Positions 1 to 10,055 are shown, numbered from the stretch's first letter. The stretch is DNA of 42,782 nt from Prorocentrum cordatum (GCA_963575745.1 CAUYUJ010020166.1:119940-162721), one strand, 5' to 3'. Notes: a model not told the origin generated them from the sequence alone. Translations and numbers: made by a program.

Positions 1-145
1 GCCAGTCAGGCTCTGCAGAATCCTGAAAGGTCCTACAGGACCCTGCAGGATCCTGCACCCGAGCCCGGGTCAGTGCGACCCTGACTCTGCAGGCTAGCGG
101 CTAGGATGCTGCAGGACCCAGTGCTCTGGATGATCCCCGTTTGCA
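1..145. repeat. Short CCTGCAGGA-type repeat segment
   Basis: The segment repeats variants of TCCTGCAGGACCC about every 15-25 bases, around PstI-like CTGCAG palindromes. I see no gene in it. It could be the end of a minisatellite cut by the window edge. Confidence 0.35.
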
Positions 146-295
146 TTGGCCCCCGTCTCTGGAGCCCCGCAGGGAGCAGAGGGACGGGGTCCCCGGCCCT
201 ACACGCCAACCCGACCGCCAGGAGCTGAGCGCTCTGCCTCAGAGCCCGCTGGCCCGCGAGCTGCAGCGATAGGCGAGGGGGAGTGGCGGACGGGG

Positions 296-1031
296 CGGGA
301 AGCGAGGGAGAGGAGGAGAAGGAAGAAGAGGAGAAGAGGGAGGAGGAGGAGGAGAAGGAGGAGGAGGAGGAAGAGGAGGAGGAGAGAATGAGGAGGGAGA
401 GGAGGAGCATGAGGAGGAGGAGGAAGAGGAGGGGGAGGAGGAGGTGAAGGCTGATGAGGAGGATGCTGATGAGGAGGCTTATGAGGAGGTGGAAGGGAGG
501 AGGAGGAGGAGGGGAAGGAGGAGAGGAGGAGGAAGAGGAGGGGGAGGAAGCGAGGGAGGGGACTCACCTCCACCCGGATGGACTAGAGAAGACAAGACAT
601 CGCAGTGGAACTCCGGGTCGATGCACCGCGCGAGATCGGAGACGCTCCGCGCGCTGCTTCGGCAGTTGCACCTCGATCGCGCATGCAATTGGCCTCTCGG
701 GAACCACCCGCGCGGCCCCACAGTGGGCGGCCTCCCATCTCGGCGTGCAGCCGGTGGGGGGGGCCGAGGAGGAGGGAAGATACTGAAGCGTGAGAGGGAG
801 TGGATGGGGGATGGGGGAGGGGGGGAGGAGGAGAAGGAGCGGAAGGGGTCCAGAGATGGGACGAGGGAGGAGGAGGAGGAGGAGGAGGAGGAGGAGGAGG
901 AGGAGGAGGAGGAGGAGGAGGAGTGGGGGATATGATATAATGGTGAGGAGGAGCAATGGGAAGGGCAAAGCGGGTTGGAGGAGATGGGGAGAGGGAGGAG
1001 AGAGGGGGGAGCATGAAAAGGAAGGAGGATA
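296..1031. repeat. Purine-rich (GGA)n tract block
   Basis: The plus strand is almost pure purine from about 296 to 560, with a clean (GGA)n run at about 866-923 and more GA-rich sequence up to 1030. Bases 575-790 are ordinary GC-rich sequence with no recognised gene. Long open frames here encode only poly-Arg, poly-Glu or poly-Gly, or poly-Ser, poly-Leu or poly-Pro on the other strand. They reflect the absence of stop codons in the triplet repeat. Confidence 0.85.
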
Positions 1032-1068
1032 AGGAGTGGGTGCCAGCGGCTGGGGATATCCCTCCCCT

Positions 1069-1545
1069 CAACCTCATCGTCTTCCATCCTCTCTCGCATC
1101 CCTCCTCCTCCTTGCTCTCCCCCATTATCATCTCTCCTTTTCCTTCTCCTCCTCGTCCACTTCCTCCTCCTCCATCCTCATCAACCTCGCATTCCAGCCT
1201 TACCCTCCTCCTCATTCCCTCCCTCTCCCGCCTCCCTCCTCATGCGCCTTCCTCTTTCACCTCCGTATCATACCTCGAAACCACCCTCCTCCCCTCCCCC
1301 CCTCGAACAAGGAGGGAGGAAGATGAGGACATCATCATCCGATATTGCTCACCTTCGTCCGTCATCAGTCCTCGTCGCCCTCCATGCTCTCATCCGCTAG
1401 CCGCCTCTCTCTCTCTCTTTCCTCCTCCTCCTCCTCCTCCTCCTCTTCCTCCTCGTCCTTCTCCTCAGCCTCCTCCCCGTCTCAATTCTCGCTCATCCTC
1501 CCTTGTCCCTCCTATTCGCTTCTCCTTCACCTTCTACTCCTAGAG
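1069..1545. repeat. Pyrimidine-rich (CCT)n tract block
   Basis: The plus strand switches to CCT/TCC-rich sequence soon after the purine block, with a clean (TCC)n run near 1420-1455. The two blocks together form a purine-to-pyrimidine switch on one strand. No gene is seen. Confidence 0.85.
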
Positions 1546-1635
1546 GGGGAACAGGAGGAAGATCAGCACGAGGCCAGACGGAGCGTCCCCATGCGGCCCC
1601 CGAGTGCGGCAACGGGCGACAAGAGCAATCAGAAA

Positions 1636-2600
1636 AACACGAGGCTCACGACGACGATGCCGACGACGACGCCGACGAACGCGAAGAAGCCCCCAAGACG
1701 GCCCCAAGAGGCCCCAAATAGCGCTCCAGGGCCGGCGGAAAGAGCGAAGCGATTAAATAAGAACAACATGAGGCTCACGACGACGATGCCGACGACGACG
1801 CCGACGACGACGCCGACGAACGCGAGACCGACGCCGTTTGCAGCGACGACCCCAACGCCGACCACCGCGACGATGTTGAAGCCGAGGACGACGCCGACGA
1901 CGACGATGCCGAAGCCGACGACGACAACGACGACGACAACAAACGACGAGGACAACGACTATGACGACAAGGACGAGGACAAGGACAAGGACAGGGACGA
2001 GAACGAAGAACGAGGACGAGGACGAGGACGACGACGAGGAGGACGACGACGACGACGAGGACGACGACGACGACGACGGGGCTGGCGGCGACGACGGGCA
2101 CGCCGATGCTGACGATCACGCCGACGCGGGCGACAACGCCGGCCCCGCGCAGGAGGGGCGCCTCCTCGGGGCCCTGGATGACAACCTGCATGCCGCCCGG
2201 CGCCGCAGGCGGCGGCAGGGCGGCCTGGCGGGCCGCCGGCGTCGGCGGCAGCAACGACGACGACGACGTCGTCGGCGACGGTCAGACGAAGAGGGCATCG
2301 TCGGAGGAGGCGACGACGACGACGAAGACGACGATGACGACGACGAATGTGACAAGAACGGCGGCGACAGTCAGACGACCGACGGCGACGACGTCGACGG
2401 CGACAGGACAGCATGTCCTCCTGCTCCTCCTCCTTCTCCGCCTCTCCCGCCCCTCTCCTACTCATCCCCGTCCTCTCCGTCCTCTCCCTCGATGACGAAC
2501 ACGGCAGCGGCGGCAGCAACGACGACGGCGGCGACGACGCCGGACGACGAGGAGTAGAAGAGCGACGGCGGCGACGACAACGGTGGCGGCAAGGCCCTGA
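1636..2600. repeat. (GAC)n/(CGA)n triplet region with an internal duplication
   Basis: The region is dominated by CGA/GAC triplets. A segment with GAGGCTCACGACGACGATGC at about 1642-1688 recurs at about 1770-1824, so part grew by duplication of a roughly 128-bp unit. Minus-strand frames give Val/Ala/Gly-rich and plus-strand frames Asp/Thr-rich products typical of repeat translation. Bases 2110-2230 are GC-rich without a recognisable domain. Confidence 0.75.
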
Positions 2601-2671
2601 CGGGAGCGATTGGCACCGACGAAGGGCCAACGAGATCGCCTTCGCCGTCTTTGCCGTTGTTTTTCTACTCG

Positions 2672-2872
2672 ACCTGCTTCTCATATCCATCCTCCCTCCT
2701 CCTCCACGCTCCTCATCCTGCTCCTCCTCTGTCCCTGTCTCCTCCACCTTGCTCAACCCGCCTGGTTCATCCTCCCACATCCTATTCCGCCTCTTTCCCC
2801 CTCCCCCTCCACTTCCTCCTCCTCCTCCTCCTCCTTCTCCTCCTCCCCTTCCCACATCCCTCCTACTTCCAA
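2672..2872. repeat. (CCT)n tract
   Basis: Pyrimidine-rich sequence with a (TCC)n run at about 2812-2845. No coding sequence recognised. Confidence 0.8.
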
Positions 2873-3604
2873 ATAGTTGCCCTTAGTCGCATCACTAGAC
2901 GCTTCCGCAGCAGGCAGGGCCGAGCGTTTCGCTGAAGACTTCCCGGCTATCCACGCTTGGAGATGAAACGCTGAAACGCTTGCAAGGATGCAGTAGCTGT
3001 CGTTTTCACGATGCGGATCCCGCTTTGCCGCCGCGCACATTTGTTTTCTATGTTACAATGCGGCTCTCGCCTTAGCGCCACGCACGTTCGTTCTAACTGT
3101 TTCCGACACAAGGATGGAGACCATTAGGTGTGCAATATGCAGCTCTCGCTCGAAACTTTCTCAAACTCCATGTTCCGATGTTCAAATTTGGGCGGTAACT
3201 ACACAGATGGTGTTGGGCTCCTTGGGCGGGGCTTTCACTTAAGGCTTTCACGGGGTGTATGGCCAGAACTTTGAATATGTGCACCGCTTGCACGGATGGA
3301 GTGTGGGTCTTTTGTCGCTGCCTTGAAAGATCACTCCCTGGGGAGATATCATCCCCCCCCTTGCGGATCTACGCCAACAGGACATGGGGAGACCAAATGT
3401 ACTGATACCGCTGCTCCCCGGACCTCTCCTGGGGTGCGTCCTGGCCAGGATTTCGAAGCGCATCCAGCGGCGGCGACGAGGGCCTGCCAGGAAACCCAAA
3501 TCGGGGAAAACGACGGAAGGGTAGAGGTACGGGTGCCCCTCCCTCCCCTGGGGAAAGGTATCGCCTCACCTCCTTACGGTTTCCCGCTAGCAGGACAGAG
3601 GGTG
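2873..3604. other. Region with no recognised gene
   Basis: This is one of the few stretches with ordinary base composition. Related phrases such as GCGGCTCTCGCCTTAGCGCC and GCGGATCCCGCTTTGCCGCC recur about 50 bases apart at 3010-3090, a faint tandem repeat. The phrase AGCAGGACAGAGGG or a variant occurs near 3372, 3588 and 3925. I see no protein domain. Confidence 0.4.
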
Positions 3605-3790
3605 AACCCTACACGTCGTTCATGCTCAGTCATGCTCATGTCTAATGGCGCTCGTTTCTACTTGTTCCAGGCCCCCTGGTGGCCAGGCAGAGGCCCGAGG
3701 TAGAAGAATTGGAAAGGATAGGACCTTGCCCCCAAAAAAAATCAGAGATCTCTCGAAGAACTAGAGATGTGCAGTGTGCTTTTTGGAGCT
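3605..3790. repeat. Dispersed hairpin repeat, copy 1
   Basis: This segment aligns with 26248-26430 over about 185 bases. Shared landmarks in order are CCTACACGTCGTTCAT, GCTCGTTTCTA, a GGCCAGG hairpin, AGAGGCCC, TGCCCCCCAAAAAA and TCGAAGAA. In this copy the hairpin core is CCAGG CCC CCTGG overlapping CCTGG TGG CCAGG. Both copies read in one minus-strand frame share a peptide pattern ending GPGT-RNE, which may only reflect DNA similarity. It is probably an old dispersed element of unknown class. Confidence 0.6.
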
Positions 3791-4268
3791 CAGCGCCCGC
3801 ACAGCCTTGGTGAAAAAAAGGAGACACAGCAGCGGCGGCGGGGAAACCACTGCTGGCAGCGAGGGAGACCTCGCTGACCGAAAAGTACCTCCAGCAGCCC
3901 CATGGGCTAGGACGGCTTCCCCGCCAGCAGGACAGAGGGCGCATCCTGCACACCACACGGGGTCTCTCGCCTGGGTGGCAGGCCCGCGGGCCCCCTCGCC
4001 CCTTCCAGGCGCGCGCCCCCCGCAGCCCCCGCGGGGCGCAAGGCCTGCCCGCGGGCACCCCCTTGGGGGCGGGCGGGTGCGCCGCGGCAGCGCCGACGCC
4101 TCCCGACGCTGCTCTGGCGCGCCTCTCGGGGAAGAGGCACGGGCACAGCCACACGCGCTCGACTCCCGGCGGTCTCCATGGCGCTCCTGCTTCGGCGCTT
4201 GGGCCGCCCCCTGGCCGCGCCTCCCGCGCCGACCCGAGGAACCTGCGCGGGCCGCTGAAAACTCAGGT
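3791..4268. other. GC-rich region, no recognised gene
   Basis: Very GC-rich, with long frames on both strands but no domain. The segment around 4190-4262 loosely resembles the inner edge and spacer of the foldback at 41420-41540 (TTCGGCGC, a GACCCGAGG/GATCCGAGG box, then GCGGGCC or GCGGACC). It could be an old relative. Confidence 0.3.
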
Positions 4269-5345
4269 CGATGCAGCTTTTCTTCACCTCTCAGCCTCCT
4301 CCCTTTCTTCTATCCTCCCCCTCCTCCTCCTCCTCCTCTTCCTCCTCCTCCTCCTCATCCTCCTCCCCCTCCTCCTCCTCGTCCCTCCTCCCCCCGGCCC
4401 TGGTCCTCCCCCTCCTCCGTCTCCCTCTCCGTCTCCGATTCCGTCTCCTTCTCCGTCTTCTCCTCCTCCTCCTCCTCCTCCTCCTCCTCCTCTTCCTCAT
4501 CCTGCTCCGGCGTGGCTGGGGGGTGGGGGGGGGGGCACGGCGCGGAGTGGCGGCTTCCCCGCGGGGTGCAACCGCGTACAGGTAGCTGAACGGATAGCTC
4601 TGGGGGCCACGCTGGACCGCAGAGTCCATCGGGGCCGCGCGGGGCGCCCGAAGCAAGCGGGAGCGCAGAGGAGAGAGCAGGCACCACCACCACCTCCATA
4701 TCCTTCTCCTCCTCCTCCTGCTTCCTCCTCCTCCTCCTCCTTCCTCCTCCTCCTCCTCTCCTCCTCCCCTCCTCCTCCTCCTTATCTCTTCCTCCTCCTC
4801 ATCCTCCTCCTCCTCCTCCTCCTCCTCCTGCTCCTGCTCCTCCTCCTCCTCCTCCTCCTTCTCTTTTTCATGATCCTTCTCTTTCTCCTCTCTCTCCCAG
4901 CTCTCCCCCACCCCGGGCGCACAATGGGAGAGTTCCCTGCTCCTCCTCCTCCTCGTCCGCCTCCTCCTCCTCCTCCTCCGCCTCCTCCTCCTCCGCCTCC
5001 TCCTCCCTCCTCCTCCTGCTCCTCCTCCTCCTCCACCTCCTCCTCCTCCTCCCTTCCTCCTTCTCCTACGCCTCCTTCTTTTTTCATGATCCTTCTCTTT
5101 CTCCCTCCTCTCTCCCAAGCTCTCCCCACCCCGGGCGCACAATGGGAGAGTTCCTGCTCTCCTCCTCCCCCTCCTCCTCCTCCTCGTTCCGCCTCCTCCT
5201 CCTCCTCCTCCGCCTCCTCCTCCTCCTCCTTTCCTTCTCCTCCTCCTCATCCTGCTCTCCTCCATCCTCCTCCACCTCCTCCTCCTCCTCCTCGTCCTCC
5301 TCCTCCTCCTCCTCTCTCGTTTTCTCTTTCTATCTCTCTCTCTCT
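4269..5345. repeat. Long (CCT)n block with an internal tandem duplication
   Basis: Mostly TCC/CCT triplets, interrupted at 4505-4690 by GC-rich sequence. A landmark segment (TTTTTCATGATCCTTCTCTT, then CCCCGGGCGCACAATGGGAG) occurs at about 4865-4940 and again at 5079-5155, so a roughly 210-bp block was duplicated within the microsatellite. No gene is supported despite long Ser/Leu/Pro frames. Confidence 0.8.
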
Positions 5346-5504
5346 CTATATCTCTCCTGTCCACGGACCTGTTCATGACTCCACCCACGCGCGCCCCCCC
5401 AGGGGGGCGGCCAGCCTCACCCGCGGCGCATCGGGGTGCACGGGCCCTCTTGAGCCACTCGGCGCGGCCGGGGCGGCCGCGGGGGCACTCTGCAGTGCAG
5501 GGCT

Positions 5505-5869
5505 CCTCCTCGCTTTCGTCCTCGTCCTCTTCCATGTCCTCATCGTGCTCCTCCTCCTCATCCTCCTCCGCCTCCTCCTCCTCCTCCTCCTCCTCCCATC
5601 CCCCCCATTCCCCCTCCTCCTGCATGCTGCATGCTGGTAGTATCGGAGTTCAGAGCGAACGCTGCCAGACCATCCCCCTCCTCCTCCTCCTCCTCCTCCT
5701 CCTCCTCCTTTTCCTTCTCCTCCTCCTCCTCCTCAACCTCCTCCTCCTCCTCCTCCTGCAACCCCCTCCTCCTCTTCCTCCTCCTCCTCCTCCTCCTCTT
5801 TCTCTTTCTCTCCCTCTTCCTCCCCCTCCTCATCCTCCTCCTCCACCTCTTCCTCCTCCTCGTCCTCCT
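5505..5869. repeat. (CCT)n block
   Basis: Pyrimidine triplet repeats interrupted at 5620-5670 by a short unique piece. The GC-rich spacer 5345-5505 before it holds no recognisable gene. Confidence 0.8.
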
Positions 5870-6287
5870 GGCATTCGTTGGCATGTCTTGGAATTCGTTG
5901 GCATGCGTTGGCATGCATTGGCATGTTTTGGCATGCGGTCGTAGGCGTTGGCATGCGTTGGCATGCATTGACGTGCATTGGCATGCATTGGCATGCATTG
6001 GCATGCGTTGGCATGCGTGGGCATGCGTTGGCATGCGTTGGCATGCATTGGCATGCATTGGCATGCATTGGCATGCGTTGGCATGCATTGGCATGCATTG
6101 ACATGCATTGGCATGCGTTGGCATGCGTTGGCATGAGTTGGCATGCATCGACATGCATTGGCATGCGTTGGCATGCGTTGGCATGAGTTGGCATGCATTG
6201 ACATGCGCTGGCATGCGTTGGCATGCGTGCGTTGTCATGCGTTGACATGCGCTGGCATGCATTCGCATGCGTTGGCATGCATTGGCC
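5870..6287. repeat. 10-bp minisatellite, unit TTGGCATGCR
   Basis: About 41 tandem copies of TTGGCATGCA or TTGGCATGCG, each centred on a GCATGC palindrome. A few units vary (TTGACATGCA, GTGGGCATGC). Because 10 is not a multiple of 3 and the unit has no stops, frames stay open on both strands and cycle every 30 bases. The minus strand gives a 10-residue peptide repeat of the NACQRMPTHA type and the plus strand a Trp/His/Cys-rich one. I treat it as non-coding satellite DNA. Confidence 0.95.
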
Positions 6288-6660
6288 TCATTATTGCCAC
6301 CCGGCGCCACCATGGGGCAAGACCCCGCCATGCCGCCATGCCGCAGTTGCGTAGGTCCGGCATGCCTGCCCGCAGTGCCAACAACTGGACCCCCCCAAGA
6401 TAAGTACCAAATCTTGGCCGCGCTGCCCCTACTCAAATAAAGAAGGGGGTCGTCTGTTTCACGATGCGATTGTAGCCCCCCAAAGAATATGGGAAACTTG
6501 CCGGGGGGGGGGGGGGGGGCTCTCCGTGCTACCCCAGACCCGGGCAGCCAATTCGTACCGATCCTTGTGGGGGCTACTAGCCAGGGCAAGCCCTCCCTAG
6601 CATCCCCTACTAACAGGCTGCGAGTTGGGGTGCAACCCAAGTAGACCTGGCAGTTTGATC
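6288..6660. other. Region with no recognised gene; long G run
   Basis: Unique-looking sequence with an uninterrupted G run at about 6501-6519. No domain or RNA gene recognised. Confidence 0.5.
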
Positions 6661-6662
6661 AG

Positions 6663-6790
6663 TGATCCTCCACCTCCTCCTCCTCCTCCTCCACCACCTA
6701 CTCCTCCTTATCCTCATTCTTCTCCTCCTCCTCCTCCTCCTCCTCCTCCTCCACCTCCCTCTCCACTTCCTCCTCGTCCTCTCTCCTCCA
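6663..6790. repeat. (CCT)n tract
   Basis: TCC triplets with small variants. Downstream, 6791-7515 has no gene I can recognise. The phrase GACTCCACCCACGCG at about 6813 also occurs near 5375. Confidence 0.8.
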
Positions 6791-7795
6791 AGGGCCAGCT
6801 CAGGACTCCACCCACGCGGACCCCGTTCATGAATGACCCCCCTCCCGTGCAGGTTTATTTAACACGGTGGCAGTCCTTCTCCTGCACCTCCTCCTCCTCA
6901 TCTCCACATCGTGGGCCTGACGGGCCGGTCGCCATATCCCAACACCCGATTGCTAGAGCAGCGCGCGCGATGCACGATTGCCTTCCGATCGTCAGCGGAG
7001 GCTTCTTCGGGCCCTGGGTGTGCTTGACCACGAACGTGACTGGGCCACAACCTCCCAGGCTCCAGCCGCAGCCGGCAGGAACAAGAAAAGAGGAACAATA
7101 TGGGGATACGATTGCCGGCCCTCCCGTGTTGAGCGCTCGCTGAGGACGAGAATGATGTCATGGTGCGATTGGCTCAGAACGCACTCTAGGCATGACAGTT
7201 AATCTAGCGGCTCTCGTTTCTGCAACCAGCATGGGTCAGTCGAGCTCTTGAACATCTGAAGCCGCATCAGTATCAGGATTTCCTGTTCCCAAGATCGCAG
7301 TGGGTAGATGGAGAACTACTGGGCCTTCGCCTCTCCGCCTTTCCTCCCGTCTCTCCTCTTGCATCTTGCTTCCTGCCTGCCTTCGCTGCCACCCTGATGC
7401 TGCCACTCTGCTGCACCCCTGCGGGGGGGCCAACGGAAGGAGGTCCCACGCGGATCCAACGAGACCTCACCCTCAAATGGGTGCTACCACGCGCGCACTT
7501 GTTGCCAGTCCTGGAGACCTCGACGCGCCATCTGCGTGACATTGGAGTGGGGGCAGGCTTTGCCCCTGGTGCGGGCACGCTTCCTGTCTCCAAAGAGGTT
7601 TCAAAGGAACAGCCGCCCCCTCGAACTCTTCCTCTGCTGTGCTCGATCGGTCGGAGGATCGATCGATCGAGTCTTCACTCCTACAGCTTCACGAGCACTG
7701 CAGTCAAGCCGAAGTATCATCGTCTGGCACGGCACGGTGCAACATAATTCATTCTCAGCGCACCGTCTCCGTGAAAGTGAACTGGGGTCAGGCGT

Positions 7796-7975
7796 TACAG
7801 TCGGGGCGTTGACCTAAGGAACCCTAAATAAGGAACGATGCCCCTTTTCTCCACACATTGAACTTCGATTTCCCATGGAAAGCCTAAGGAACACCCAAGG
7901 CAAACTGCGAAATAACTAAGGAACACGGAGCCCCTCCCCAACGAAAAGGGTTCCTTCTTCAGGGCCCCGACTGTA
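7796..7975. mobile_element. MITE-1, Tc1/mariner-like, flanked by TA
   Basis: A 176-bp element (7798-7973) is bounded by perfect 10-bp inverted ends, CAGTCGGGGC and GCCCCGACTG, and flanked on both sides by TA. The similarity of the ends continues inward imperfectly (AAGGAACCCT on both sides). Removing the element plus one TA restores CAGGCGTTATCCCTGGTGCG, matching the uninterrupted unit-B sequence at about 13391-13415. A TA duplication and a CAGT terminus are known features of the Tc1/mariner superfamily. The element has no transposase, so it is non-autonomous. Family assignment is inference. Confidence 0.8.
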
Positions 7976-8133
7976 TCCCTGGTGCGGGAACGTGCTTGTC
8001 CTTCAGGCCAGTTTGAAAAGCGGCCGCCCGAATCGAATGCTCCCCCTGCCGTGAGCGACCGCTCCGAGGATCGAGCCTTCACAGCTTCGGGAGCATACCA
8101 GTCAGGCCGAAGTGGTATCGTCTGGCACGACAT

Positions 8134-8297
8134 TAAAGGGGCCCTGGGACACACAAATAAATACACACAGATAAAATGATTCCCCTATAGTTTCCCGTAT
8201 TTTCTGGGTTTTTGTCTTCCCGCCCAATTCCAATATTTTCCCATATTTTCCTGGGACTCGACGATTAATTGTGTCTGTTTGCTTCTTTCCCTCCTGA
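8134..8297. mobile_element. Dispersed 164-bp element, copy 1
   Basis: The element starts AAAGGGGCCCTGGGACACAC and ends in an AT-rich then pyrimidine-rich stretch (GATTAATTGTGTCTG, then TTCCCTCCTGA). It is flanked by GACAT at 8129-8133 and 8298-8302. The uninterrupted unit-B sequence CTGGCACTGCATGCCGTATC at about 13115 shows the empty site, so this is an insertion. Two more copies lie at 36328 and 37329. It has no coding capacity and no inverted ends. It could be a SINE-like retroelement or, given the pyrimidine tract near its right end, an introner-type element. Confidence 0.75.
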
Positions 8298-8530
8298 GAC
8301 ATGCCGTATCATAAGTCATTTGACGCGCCGACTCCGTGGCAGTGGAGTGGGGGGGAAAGCACTCTCCCTGTTGCGGGACCGTGTTATTCTTCAAGCCGGT
8401 TTGGAAATCAACCGCCCCATCCGACTCTTCCCCTGCCGTGCTCGATCGGCCGGAGGATCAAGCCTTTCCTTCTACAGCTTCAGAAGCATAGCAGAGAAGC
8501 CGAAGTGGTACCGTCTGGCACGGCATAATG

Positions 8531-8714
8531 TACTCCAGATTTCGTAATAAAGGGAGGGGGGTCTCATTTCGGGGGGGGGGTCTGTTCCAGGCTATCTTGG
8601 AGGGCCTGGGGGGTCTGGGGACGATGTTTTGGAGGGTTCTCCCACGGGGGAGGTCTGAAATGGCTTGTCTTGGAGGGTCCAGACCCCCTCCCTTTTATTA
8701 CGAAATCTGGAGTA
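8531..8714. mobile_element. MITE-2, Stowaway/mariner-like, flanked by TA
   Basis: A 180-bp element (8533-8712) has nearly perfect inverted ends of 28 and 29 bp (8533-8560 and 8684-8712), beginning CTCCAGATTTCG and differing by one base in an A run. TA flanks both sides. Removing the element and one TA gives GGCATAATGTAGCCCAGTTC, which lines up with unit B at about 10237-10256 (GGCATGGTGTAGAATAGTTC). The interior is G-rich and non-coding. CTCC ends with TA duplications are typical of Stowaway-type MITEs; that assignment is inference. Confidence 0.82.
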
Positions 8715-8805
8715 GCCCAGTTCATTCGACGCACCGTCTCCGTGACGTCGGAGCGGGGGAACGCAGTCTCCGTGGTGCGGGGACATGTTTTTTCCCCAAC
8801 CATCC

Positions 8806-8955
8806 GGTGGTGTTGGGTCCTCGTTTTGATGCGACGGCGCCCCGCGTCCTCCTCCTCCTCCTCCTCCTCCTCTTCCTCCTCCTCGTCCTCCTCCTCCTCC
8901 TCCTCCTCCTCTCCTCTCCACTTCCCCCTCCTCCCTCCTCCCTCCCCCCCTAGCG
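8806..8955. repeat. Boundary box plus (CCT)n tract
   Basis: The box GGTCCTCGTTTTGATGCGAC, followed by GGCGCCCCGCGTC, lies between unit B and a (CCT)n tract that leads directly into the 89-bp array. Variants of the box occur at about 10550 and 28295. No gene. Confidence 0.8.
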
Positions 8956-8959
8956 CCCA

Positions 8960-10045
8960 GTGCAGCACTTCGTGGCCCCATAAGCAGCTACACCGAAGGC
9001 CCCAGTGGCAGGACTCACATGGCGGCCCCGCCCAATTTCGACACACACACACACCACACGTTTCGTGGCCCCATCGGGAGTTCCACCGAAGGCCCCAGTA
9101 TTTGGTTCGCATGGCGGCCCCGCCCCATGTCGGCACACCCCTCACACGTTTCATGGCCCCAGAGAGAGCTCCACCGAAGGCCCCAGCGGCAGGGTTCGCA
9201 TGGCGGCCCCGCCCCATCTCGGCGCAACCCTCACATGTTTCGTGGTCCCATTGGGAGCTCCACCGAAGGCTCCAGTGGCAGGGTTCGTAAAGGGGCCCCG
9301 CCCCATTTCGGCACACCCCTCACACGCTCCATGGTCCCAGAGAGAGCTCCACCGAAGGCCTCAGTGACAGGGTTCGCATAGCGGCCCCGCCACATTTCGG
9401 CACACCCCTCACACGCTTCGTGGCCCCATAAGGAGCTCCACCGGAGGCCCAAGTGGCAGGGTTCGCATAGCGGCCCCGCCCCATTTCGGCACACCCCTCA
9501 CACGCTCCGTGGCCCAGTGGCAGGGTTCGAATGGCGGCCCCGCCCCATTGCGACGCACCCCTCGCGCGCTTCGTGGCCCCTTCGGGACTTCCACCGGGGG
9601 CCCCAGTGGCAGGGTTCGCATGGCGGCCCCGCCCCATTTCGGCGCACCCCTCACATGTTTCGTGGTCCCATTGGGAGCTCCACCGAAGGCTCCAGTGGCA
9701 GGGTTCGTAAAGGGGCCCCGCCCCATTTCGGCACACCCCTCACACGCTCCATGGTCCCAGAGAGAACTCCACCGAAGGCCTCAGTGACAGGGTTCGCATA
9801 GCGGCCCCGCCACATTTCGGCACACCCCTCACACGCTTCGTGGCCCCATAGGGAGCTCCACCGAAGGCCCCAGTGGCAGGGTTCGCATGGGGGCCCCGCC
9901 CCATTGAAGCGTACCCCTCACGCGCTTCGTGGCTCCATAGGGAGCTCCACCGCAGGCGCAGTGGCACGGTTCGCATGCCGACCCCGCCCCATGTCGGCAC
10001 ACCCCTCACACGTTTCGTGGGCCCATGGTGAGCTCCGCCGAAAGC
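8960..10045. repeat. 89-bp tandem array 1
   Basis: About 12 copies of an 89-bp unit. Landmarks in order are CACACCCCTCACACGCTTCG, TGGCCCCATAGGGAGCTCCA, CCGAAGGCCCCAGTGGCAGG, GTTCGCATGGCGGCCCCGCC and CCATTTCGG. Units differ by substitutions and small indels. Frames run open through the array on both strands only because the unit has few stops and 89 is not a multiple of 3. No protein family is recognised. Confidence 0.95.
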
Positions 10046-10055
10046 TGTATTCATA

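Larger units (their letters stand above)
7516..8800. repeat. Unit-B repeat cluster 1 (about 200-bp units)
   Basis: Diverged copies of a roughly 200-220 bp unit lie here. Landmarks in order are CGCC-TCTCCGTGACATTGGAG, CCTGGTGCGGGAACGTG, CAACCGCCCC, TGCTCGATCGGTCGGAGGAT, CTACAGCTTCA-GAGCA and CGTCTGGCACGGCAT. The hairpin box falls near 7640, 8060 and 8433. Three small mobile elements are inserted in this cluster, which is why its copies are farther apart than those of clusters 2 and 3. Both strands give partly open frames, with no known domain. Confidence 0.85.

Noticed and set aside
4063-5640. A 525-codon plus-strand open frame and an overlapping 444-codon minus-strand frame
   Set aside because: Both are made almost wholly of Ser/Leu/Pro or Arg/Glu/Gly runs from (CCT)n. 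The triplet repeat has no stops in any frame, so length is not evidence of coding.
5558-6640. A 360-codon minus-strand frame with a Cys/His-rich 10-residue repeat
   Set aside because: It follows automatically from the 10-bp minisatellite plus (GGA)n and has no non-repetitive domain.
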